64,000 bases of DNA from Protea cynaroides (lineage: Eukaryota; Streptophyta; Magnoliopsida; Proteales; Proteaceae). The stretch's first letter is position 1. Every line of letters begins with the position of its first letter. The DNA lies in contig CM053269.1 in NCBI GenBank assembly GCA_028583415.1, forward strand, positions 43,947,016-44,011,015. Direction: 5' to 3'. Shown here in pieces: positions 55,744-64,000 of the stretch. The notes under the pieces are model-generated. The model made no database searches. It was not told where the DNA came from and saw only the letters and a program-made list of their open reading frames with translations. Both the position numbers and the translations under genes were made by a program.

Positions 55744-58473
55744 ATGAAGCTCCCTAGTCGTTTCCTCGTCCATAACCATAATTTATGCAAAAGAACGAGA
55801 AACCTCTGCTACTCGTCCAGCAGGAGATCCACCGGAGACGACGAGGGGGAAGAAGGATTCGTAAGCATTCTGAGGAATATTGTCGTCGGAAGGGATAGTT
55901 GGAAAACATTTTTTAACGACAGTTTCGTCTCACACAGGTTAAAGCCTCGCCATGTCGAAAAGGTATTGATGCAAACCATCGATGAAGCGAGGTTAGCCCT
56001 CAGGTTTTTCAATTTCCTTGGCCTCCACAAAAATTTCCATCATTCCACTATCTCTTTTTGTATCTTAATTCATGCTTTGGTTCAATCTAATCTCTATTGG
56101 CCCGCGTCTTCGCTTCTGCAAACTCTTCTGCTTCGTCGCCCGAATCCTATGGAAGTTTTTGAATCCTTGATGAATGCATACGAACAATGCCGGTTTTCTT
56201 CAAGTCTAGCTTTTGATGTATTGATTCAAGAGTATGTCCAGAGCAAAAACATTCTGGATGCTGTTGCGGTCGTTAAGCTTATGAGGCAGCACAGATTGCT
56301 ACCTGAGCTTAGAACTTTCAGCGCAGTATTGAATGGGTTGGTTAGAATTAGGCGTTTTGATATCGTTAAGGATATATTTAATGAGATTTTAAGGTCTGGT
56401 GTTCGTCCGGATTTTTATGTTTACACGGCAGTGGTTCGTAGCTTATGTGAATTGAAGGATTTATCTGGGGCTAAGAATGTAATTCATCACATGGAATCCG
56501 ATGGGAGTAATTTGAGCACCGTGACCTATAATGCCTTGATCCATGGTCTCTGCAAGAACCAGAAAGTTTGGGAGGCTGTTGAGGTGAAGAATTCGTTGAT
56601 GCACAAGGGATTGCAACCTGACATTGTGACGTATTGTACCCTAGTTCTTGGCCTTTGCAAAGTGGAAGAAATTGGAGTGGCTTCGGCAATGATGGATGAA
56701 TTGCTTGAATTAGGACTTGTTCCCAGTGAAGCTGCTTGCTCCTCCCTGGTTGATGCGTTGAGGAGAAAGGGGAATATTGCAGAGGCTTTTGCTTTGGTTG
56801 AGAAGTTGGGAAAGCTGGGAATTGTACCCAATTTGTTTTCCTACAATGCCTTGATAAACTCTTTATGCAAAGATGGGAAGCTGGATGAAGCAGAGTCACT
56901 TTTTACCAAGATGACAGAAAAAGGTCTGTTTCCCAATGATGTTACTTACTCGATCATGATTGACTCTTTCTGCAAAAGAGGGAAACTGGATGCTGCATTC
57001 TGTCTGATTGATAGAATGGCAAAAGCAGGGATAAAGGCAACTGTATATCCCTACAACTCTCTGATTAGTGAACACTGTAAGTTGGGGAACTTGAAGAAGG
57101 CGGAGTATCTTTTTGATGAAATGATTAGTAAGGGATTGCCACCAACTGTTGTGACTTACACATCATTGATAAGTGGGTATTGCAGGGAAGGATTTCTACA
57201 TGAAGCTTTTAAGCTTTACAATGAAATGTCTGAGAAAGGCATCTCACCAAACACTTATACATTCACTGCACTCATTGGTGGTCTTTGCCGAGCAAACTTG
57301 ATGGTCGAAGCAAATATGTTGTTCATCGAAATGTTGGAACGGAATGTAACCCCTAATGAAGTAACATACAATGTCATGATTGATGGGCACTGCAAGGACG
57401 GTGATACAGTAAGAGCCTTTGAACTTCTTGATGAGATGGTTGGGAAGGGTCTGACACCTGATACATACACCTATAGGCCTCTGATAAGTGGTCTTTGTTT
57501 GACTGGTAGAGTGTCTGAAGCCAAAGAATTTGTCGATGATCTGCAGAGAGAAAACTCCAGGCTTAATGTGATATGTTATAGTCCACTTTTAAAGGGATAT
57601 TGTGAAGAAGGAAGGATACAAGATGCCTTTGATGCTCGTAAAAAGATGGTGGGAGCAGGAATTGACATGGATCTTGTTTGCTATGGTGTGCTTATTCATG
57701 GTGTTCTAAAACAGCATGATATGACAAGATTATCTGGGCTACTCACCGAAATCTGTGAGCAAGGTTTGAGGCTTGATGAGGTAATTTATACAAGCATGGT
57801 GGATTCACATTGCAAACAAGGAAACCTTATGGAGGCCGTTGGGCTTTGGGATAAGATGGCTGGTGAAGGGTGCCTTCCAAACGTTGTAACATACACAGTC
57901 CTGATTAATGGATTGTGTAAAGCAGGGTTTGTGGATAAAGCTGAGCTACTTTGTAAGGAAATGCTGGCTAGGAACTTGCTTCCAAATCAAACCACTTATG
58001 GTTGTTTCCTTGACCACCTCACCAAGGAGGGAGATATGGAGAAAGCTGTGCAGCTGCATAAAGCATTAGTGGAAGGCTTTTTAGCTAACACTGTCACTTA
58101 TAATATACTTATTCGAGGTTTCTGTAAATTAGGGAGAATTCAGGATGCTGCTGAGATCCTTATCGAAATGGTAGGTGGTCGTATTTCTCCAGATTGTATT
58201 AGTTACTCAACAATTATTTATGAGTGCTGCAGAAGAGGTGATTTGCAGGAAGCTTTAAAGCTGTGGGACTCAATGCTGAATAAGGGTTTGGAGCCAGATA
58301 CTTTGGCATATAATTTTTTAATATATGGGTGTTGTGTTAATGGAGAATTAACCAGGGCTTTTGAATTACGTGATGACATGCTGAGAAGGGGTGTGAAACC
58401 AAATCGGGTAACATACAATGCTCTCATTCATGGAACCTGCCAGATGAGTTCTTTCTCATTCACCACACGTTAG
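55744..58473 (+). CDS. P-class pentatricopeptide-repeat protein, At5g59900-like
   Basis: A single uninterrupted exon of 909 codons. The first ~35 residues are rich in Arg, Lys, His and Ser, as in organelle (probably mitochondrial) targeting peptides. From about residue 155 to 905 there are roughly 21 tandem 35-residue PPR motifs of P type (for example VTYNALIHGLCKNQKVWEAV), with no E, E+ or DYW tail. P-class PPR proteins bind organellar RNA and guide its splicing, processing or stability. The RNA target cannot be read with confidence here. Sequence and length match the Arabidopsis At5g59900 type, including the ANTVTYNILIRGFC and PDCISYSTIIYECCRRGDL segments near the C-terminus. It ends shortly after starting a last repeat (IHGTCQMSSFSFTTR). 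It is the only fully intact host gene in a TE-rich window. Confidence 0.95.
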   Translation: MKLPSRFLVHNHNLCKRTRNLCYSSSRRSTGDDEGEEGFVSILRNIVVGRDSWKTFFNDSFVSHRLKPRHVEKVLMQTIDEARLALRFFNFLGLHKNFHHSTISFCILIHALVQSNLYWPASSLLQTLLLRRPNPMEVFESLMNAYEQCRFSSSLAFDVLIQEYVQSKNILDAVAVVKLMRQHRLLPELRTFSAVLNGLVRIRRFDIVKDIFNEILRSGVRPDFYVYTAVVRSLCELKDLSGAKNVIHHMESDGSNLSTVTYNALIHGLCKNQKVWEAVEVKNSLMHKGLQPDIVTYCTLVLGLCKVEEIGVASAMMDELLELGLVPSEAACSSLVDALRRKGNIAEAFALVEKLGKLGIVPNLFSYNALINSLCKDGKLDEAESLFTKMTEKGLFPNDVTYSIMIDSFCKRGKLDAAFCLIDRMAKAGIKATVYPYNSLISEHCKLGNLKKAEYLFDEMISKGLPPTVVTYTSLISGYCREGFLHEAFKLYNEMSEKGISPNTYTFTALIGGLCRANLMVEANMLFIEMLERNVTPNEVTYNVMIDGHCKDGDTVRAFELLDEMVGKGLTPDTYTYRPLISGLCLTGRVSEAKEFVDDLQRENSRLNVICYSPLLKGYCEEGRIQDAFDARKKMVGAGIDMDLVCYGVLIHGVLKQHDMTRLSGLLTEICEQGLRLDEVIYTSMVDSHCKQGNLMEAVGLWDKMAGEGCLPNVVTYTVLINGLCKAGFVDKAELLCKEMLARNLLPNQTTYGCFLDHLTKEGDMEKAVQLHKALVEGFLANTVTYNILIRGFCKLGRIQDAAEILIEMVGGRISPDCISYSTIIYECCRRGDLQEALKLWDSMLNKGLEPDTLAYNFLIYGCCVNGELTRAFELRDDMLRRGVKPNRVTYNALIHGTCQMSSFSFTTR

Positions 58474-59499
58474 TGATGTTTGGAATACCAGAAATACCAT
58501 TTCCGTTTTCATACCAAGAAGCAAAAATTCATGTGATATTTTCCAAACTTGAAATTGTTGAAGATCTTAGTTATAGTGGTGGGTGAAATGCCACTTGAAC
58601 CCAGAGCTAGCTGGTTCTTGCGTTGAGGTGCAGCAGTTGACTGTGCATCTAGGGATAAATCACATTTCGATTGGTAAGCGGTGATTTGGACCAGGCCCAC
58701 CAGCGCCTTAAGACACAGACTCACATTTACTTCAGGATCAGATCTAACAATTTTTATAGGCTTTCTATGGGTAAGCAGTTATTTTGACTGGTCATTCCTT
58801 TTGTATAGTAATACAATTTTGAAGAAGAATGGGAAACTTCATTCTCAATGATGGTCAATATCGAGATGATATAAGCGAATAATTGATTGTTGTTTTAGGC
58901 TCAAAACAAGGGATGTTAGACATGAAATCAATGGTTTCGGGAACAATTTCATTGCCTAGCGCACCGAAAGAGCTCTCAGCCAGGCTGTATATGTTTGACT
59001 TCAAATTGTTGTATGATATTTTGCATCACAATCCTTCACACAAGTTACCTTTATGCTAATGTATATATTCTGCCCCCCCCCCCCCCCCCCCCCCCCCCTC
59101 TTCCACCCCACCCCATGTGCTTTAAACTTCAAAGTCAACATGCTTGTAGATGAAACCACTAAAAGAGAAGGGCTCCATGTTAGAGTCTTTGTTTTATTGT
59201 AGGGACTGTATATTTCTCCTCATGTGTCCACATCCTGGATTTTCTCAACCCCTTCTTGCCTCATCTACCTTGTCTATCTCCATTCTTCTTCAAGATGGTG
59301 AGGTCTTCCTTTTAGTTTACCATAACTTGAAATTTTTGGTTATTGCTTGTGTTGGTTGTGTTGTAAGGTCTTATTGCAGTGGTCTTATTAATGTTCATGC
59401 AATTCACAAGCCCTAGGTGCACGGGGGATGGTTGTGCGTGATGACTGTAAACTAAAGTTTTGGAATTGAAGGCCAAAAAAATTATCATCTTCATAGTTT
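58474..59499. other. 3' flank of the PPR gene
   Basis: Probable 3' UTR and downstream sequence. It contains a 26-base poly(C) tract. No other gene is supported; the 59150-59416 frame has no recognisable domain. Confidence 0.4.
59073..59098 (+). repeat. Poly(C) homopolymer, 26 bases
   Basis: An unbroken C run after TATATTCTG, followed by further C-rich sequence. The same TATATTCTGCCCC string occurs in the SINE at 59592-59604. Confidence 0.95.
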
Positions 59500-59652
59500 G
59501 CGAGCCTTGGTGTGACGGTAAAGTTGTCATATTGCAACTTGCTGGTCACGGGTTCGAAACAAGGAAACAGCCTCTCCGCGTTAAAGGGGTAAGGCTGCGT
59601 ATATTCTGCCCCTTCCCAGACCTTGTAGTAGCTGGAGCCTCATGCACTGGGA

Positions 59653-59687
<35 letters not shown>
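59500..59687 (+). mobile_element. tRNA-derived SINE with T-rich tail
   Basis: An A-box-like TGGTGTGACGGTAAAG (59509-59524) and a B box GGTTCGAAAC (59551-59560) are spaced as in a Pol III promoter. The conserved body follows (AACAGCCTCTCCGCG, GTAAGGCTGCGTATATTC, CTTCCCAGACC) and a ~30-base T run. It belongs to the Au-type/angiosperm SINE group. Target duplications are not convincing (ATAGTTT against ATGGTTT). Confidence 0.8.
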
Positions 59688-59690
<3 letters not shown>

Positions 59691-60297
59691 GTTTTCAAGA
59701 TAAGAGGAGAAGCAAAAACAAGTTCTGGTGGAAAAGCTTTGGGATCCCCCTGAAAGTTACATGAATTTCACATGTAAGCCATGCCTGCTATTGAGTGCCA
59801 ATATGTAGTCTATGATTTTGACTTCACGATCGGAGAGAACTACCAGAGAAGAAGGATTTTCTTGATCCCCTGGTAATTGTTAGTTTTGCAAATATTCAAT
59901 TCACATCTTTCTTCTACTTATTGACCGTCATTGTTCTTTTATTTTCTTCATTTCTCTTTTCCTTGCCTTTCTTAGGTCTGCTGACACTTCGAGGGTGAGA
60001 GAAGATTATTTATGCAAGTTCCAAGGACAAATTAAAGGGAGAGCTGGAACTGATCCTACCAAGATTTCCTTGATGTTATTAGAACCATGGTGGCTAAGTA
60101 TGCATTGTAGACTTCGCAACGTATATTTTCTTCTTACTTGTCTACTTTGCTCAAGTGAAATGTTTATGGTTTGTGAGGCAGTGAATTTTGCTATTTGTCA
60201 TATGTACTTGTTTTTCAAGATTTACTCTCCAAGCCATGTCATTTTCTAGAATAATGATATTTTGTTATACACTTTTTGTGGAACTGTGGAACCTATA
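59688..60297. other. No recognised gene
   Basis: T-rich intron-like sequence with a possible acceptor (CTTTCTTAG|GTCTGCTG near 59974). No coding exon can be supported. Confidence 0.35.
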
Positions 60298-60302
60298 GAC
60301 CG

Positions 60303-62658
60303 TGTCACACCCTAATTATGGATTAACCAGAATAGTGTGATGAGCCGTCAATAAACCAACGGTTCAAACCAGGATCTTGTATAGGCTATGCCAACCATGT
60401 TAAACCAAAACACATTCCACAATAATAATCAGAGTAAATAAATAAATAGCGGAAGTCTTATAAATAATGAACTGAGAGTCTACAGTGATAATTAAATATT
60501 TAACAAGTTATCTTCAAGTAATCAAAACATAATTAATACTGATTACAAGTATCACAATACAAAGGTTAACCACTAAGCGTAAACATAGTTGAAATACTAG
60601 CTTGACGAGCCATATTCGTCTTCCACAGCTTGCACATCCATAGCCACTGTATGTCCACACGTTGGCGTATTCATATAATCTTTAATCGTAACACCTGCAA
60701 CATCAGAAATTAAAAAGAATTGCGCTCGCGAAGGTCAGCTCTCCAACTTGAGCTCAGTGAGTGAACAAAATAATGCAACAAACATATGCATGCATTCAAT
60801 TCATATCTTTGGTCTGATTTTTAAGTTTACAATGTGCTATAGAAAGATTTGGTGGCCCCAGCACCTCTATACATGAGTGTGTGTATCCGCCCAATGGATC
60901 AAACACTATTGCCGTCCCACATGCACCCACCATGGAATAGAGATAGAGCTAAAGTGTTCGGATCAAACACCGCCAACACTTCCCCTGATGCCTTACCCAT
61001 ACCAACACGTAAGCCCCTATTGGCGAGGCCTTGCAAACTGGGCTCGTAATTAACCAATTCTAATGCCAAACAGTGTATCCAAGGCCTCACCCCAGCATCC
61101 CTCAATACGTCCATAGAGATAGAGCTAAGGGTCCCCGGCAGAGTCAGAGACCACACGGTCCGAGACCACCTCCCCTGATGCCTTACGACGTAATAGTTCT
61201 GCTAAGGTAATGGCGATACGACGATGTTAGTGGGCAAGACTTGAGTAGAGATAGAGCTAGAGTCTGGTGACGAGGTCAAAGACCACTATGCCACGTCCTC
61301 CCCCTGATGCTCCACTCGCATCCAACACACCAACCACACACATACATTAATATACCTATTCCTAGTATCATCATCATCATCATCATCATCATCATGTTAT
61401 AAATAAACGGAATTAAATATGCATGAACAGTAATAGCAGGAATATTGGATGACATGTGAGATGCACATTACAAGCATACAAGCATAGAGTCAATAATGGC
61501 ATTGGACTCAATAAAGTAAACAGTTTATTATTATTCAATTAGTTTAGGTCTTGTTCCCTCACTTTTGATCGATGTTTGTTCCTTTCCTAAGCTTTGGAAG
61601 TCACTTTGAATCTATTAGGAACCTAAATAATTAACGTATTTAAGTTAGGGTTCAAGTTTACCAAGTTACAGTGGTCAAAAACCTTGTTTGGTCTCAAAAT
61701 ATGCTTGCTGTTATCGTGTGGTCGGATGTGTGGTCGAACCTATGGTCGCAATATATGCTACCACACACTTTGTGGTCGATCCCTGTGGTCGCATAAAATG
61801 CGACCACAGCATGCGACCACACCTTTCCTGGGAACTTCCCGAATAGCTGTGGTCGACCCTCTGGTCATCCTGTGGTTGATCACAGGCTGCGACCACATGA
61901 TGTTTGGTCAATTTTTCATCTCAATCTTAATTCTTCCTGATTCGGTTCCTCGGCTCATCATTTAGGTTCATCCTATGGTTATCCTATGACCATTATGTAC
62001 AGTTTCTCATTATCAATTATTCCTAACCTATTTTCTCATGGTTTTTCTTAGAAATTCATAACCGAAATTATTACATTAGAATTTAACACATCAATCTTGA
62101 AAAGAACCTATTCTATCTGATCTACCCCATATAGTTAAGTCCATACCTTAAGCTTGTTGTAGAGAGTTACAACTCTTCTCTGCAAAAACCTTTCTCTAAG
62201 CTTCTTCTCCAAATCTCCTTCTTCTTCTCTTCTTTTCTCTCTTTCTCTCTTAGGTTTAGGGTTTCAATTTGGGTTCTAAAAGAGTGAGAGAGGCTAAGGT
62301 ACTTCTTATATATAGAGGAAAACCCTCCATATAGAGTCCTACTTTGATTTGGAAAGAACCCCCTTCAGATTAGGAAGGTTTCCTAATTTCGGAGTCAATT
62401 ATACCATCGTGTGGTCTCACGTGAGGTCGCAGGATCCGTCGACCACACGTCCCAGACTCCAGTGGTCTCATTATTCTGAGATGTGGTCGGCCACACCTAT
62501 TTAGGTATGCGACCACACGTCTCAATTAGATGATTTATGGTTCGAATTACATACCTAGCCTTGTGGTTTTTTCACGCACTTGGTCCGCTTGGTCCGACCA
62601 TGATAGGAAGACCTGATACAAAGTGGTAAGACCGGATTAGTACGATACGGGTCTTACA
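60303..62658 (-). mobile_element. Solo LTR B, downstream of the PPR gene
   Basis: On the plus strand it runs TGTCACACCC...GGGTCTTACA with near-perfect target duplications GACCG (60298-60302) and GAACG (62659-62663). The minus-strand TATA is the complement of CTTATATATAG (62304-62314). It is closer to LTR C than to A: CGACCAC/GTGGTCG motifs cluster at 61710-61905 and 62400-62525. A short (ATC)n tract lies near 61368-61394. Confidence 0.88.
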
Positions 62659-62663
62659 GAACG

Positions 62664-64000
62664 AGTGTCATGTTGTAGTCTGATTTAATGCCATGTAACA
62701 GTTTGTGGGGGTAGACAGTCTTGTTTTTTGTTTCATGGTAGTGTGGAAGACATATTAGATCCATAACGGCAACATGTCTGAGTCATTTCCATTTACTCTA
62801 GATTCAAACTATTATCCCTTTTTTTGTTTTTGGGGAGGGGAGTGGGGTTTGGTTGAGAAATTGTAAGTATGATTTTGCTCATGTGAATGTAGAGGAAAAT
62901 AGCTTTCTACCATTTAAGCTTGTTATTTCTAACCATGTTAATGTTAATGTTACACTTCTGAGATCAAATAAGAGTCTGATAAGTTATCTACAGGTTGACT
63001 TCATTGCATCATAAATCTCAGGCACCGTTAATGCTCCCATCTGGTGCCTGGTGGTTACTCTTTCTTGGATGATACTAAGTTTATTGCTTTGAGTTGTCTC
63101 CAAGTTGCAGTTTAGTGATACTACCCCATCATGATTACACTCCATATCACAGAAGAAACTGTTCCTGGTCTCTCAGCTCCCCCTTTTATTTTGGTTGTAC
63201 AATGCTTAAATGTCGTTTCAACACTTTTTTTTTGGGGTGTTTACCCTTTGACTGCATCGGCATATTCCTGTTTGAGTCTCCTTTTTTTTAAAATTTTTTT
63301 TTTAAATATTTTTGGCCTTTTGTTTTTCACCTTCATGATGTTGTGGATTTATGTATTGATGTATTCTGAGGTTTGCTTTTGGATGCTTTGATAGCTGGCC
63401 TGATTAAACGGTTGCAGAAGTCATTTCCTCCATGCATCTTTGTTATCATGCACTTTGGTTTATTTTGGATGCTGCAAACTTAGTTTTGCCTTGAAGGATT
63501 CCTCTAAATTGGCTTGTTTTCTGCTTACAATTTTCTTTTTGAGGCCATGGAAGCACTTGGTGTGTTCTTGCCATTATTGGTGCAGTTCAAGATTTGGCCT
63601 TCTCTAAGCTTTGAGGGCTTCTGTCTATTCTTTTTTTTTTTTTAATCATCTTATTTACAAATTTTACCTAATCTATGAATTTCCCTATGCTTGTGTGGAT
63701 TGAATGTAATTGGCAAATCTCTTTCTTGACAATGACAATAGCGCATGAAATCATATTCTGTGACTCTTTTGATTAATTAGCTGGAATTATGCAGGATTCT
63801 TCATTTTGGCAGGTGAAACCTGAAGAATGAAAAATCCTTACGTTTTATTATAGGAGTGCTAGTTTATGGAAGTAGCTTGGAATATTTTTGGTGTCTGGCA
63901 GTCATTTTTGCCCGATAAGAAACTTTTAGCAGTTCTTTTCGGATGTCAGGATTCATTCTTGTACAAACTTTCTGGCTTTTAAAGGAGGAAAAAGCATGTC
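62664..64000. other. No recognised gene
   Basis: T-rich sequence with several T runs (for example 63630-63642), typical of plant introns or intergenic DNA. No frame over 90 codons resembles a protein family. Confidence 0.4.

Noticed and set aside
59500..59687. tRNA gene suggested by A and B boxes
   Set aside because: No cloverleaf or anticodon arm; body and T-rich tail match a SINE.

Overview
The window is nuclear DNA of a flowering plant. The signs are P-class pentatricopeptide-repeat (PPR) proteins, a thionin-like secreted peptide with a plant GT-AG intron, Ty1/copia and Ty3/gypsy (Tat/Ogre-like) LTR retrotransposons, tRNA-derived SINEs and a hAT-type MITE. The species cannot be named from the sequence. 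Most of the window is transposable element; the convincing host genes are one intact PPR gene (55744-58473) and a duplicated thionin-like gene (5687-6214 and 21729-22268).

Region 1 (1-26883) is a direct tandem segmental duplication with a unit of about 16.0 kb. Copy 1 runs from before the window to 10866 and copy 2 from 10867 to 26883. Each unit holds an F-box/LRR gene fragment, a Ty1/copia element with ~2.0-kb LTRs (complete in copy 2: 11382-20899, 5-bp target duplication TCCAC), the thionin-like gene, a (GA)n microsatellite and a minus-strand solo LTR related to the copia LTR. The duplication junction cuts that solo LTR. It is complete only at 25052-27255, where AATAT duplications flank it. 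Variants private to the two 3' LTRs show that the element inserted, its LTRs diverged, and the block then duplicated.

Region 2 (27256-54290) is nested gypsy material. A degenerate Ogre/Tat-like pol fragment (28862-30834) is followed by a very long stretch (31848-39450) that I interpret as a giant Tat/Ogre LTR made largely of tandem repeats (158-bp, 248-bp, 180/36-bp, ~21-bp and ~50-bp families). It carries a TATA box, a hAT MITE and three copies of a hairpin module whose stems differ in sequence but still pair. A second Tat gypsy follows (gag at 39575, PR, RT, RNase H, IN to 47428), then a 46-bp tandem array, then an antisense, apparently spliced coiled-coil ORF (48470-52786, minus) with its own promoter-like region. 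Two solo LTRs of one family sit inside it: one in RT (41783-44541), one in the antisense ORF (50253-52645). Both have perfect 5-bp target duplications.

Region 3 (54291-64000) is the gene-bearing part. It holds a single-exon PPR gene resembling Arabidopsis At5g59900, then T-rich 3' flank carrying a poly(C) tract, a SINE and a third solo LTR of the same family (60303-62658).

The strongest leads are the structure-conserving hairpin modules and hairpin-bearing minisatellites in the giant LTR, the coordinated motif replacement between subfamilies of the 2.4-kb solo LTRs, and a CAG/CTG versus CGG/CCG substitution pattern between the 16-kb copies that may be a sequencing artefact at methylated sites. 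All calls come from reading the sequence; no alignment or database search was run.
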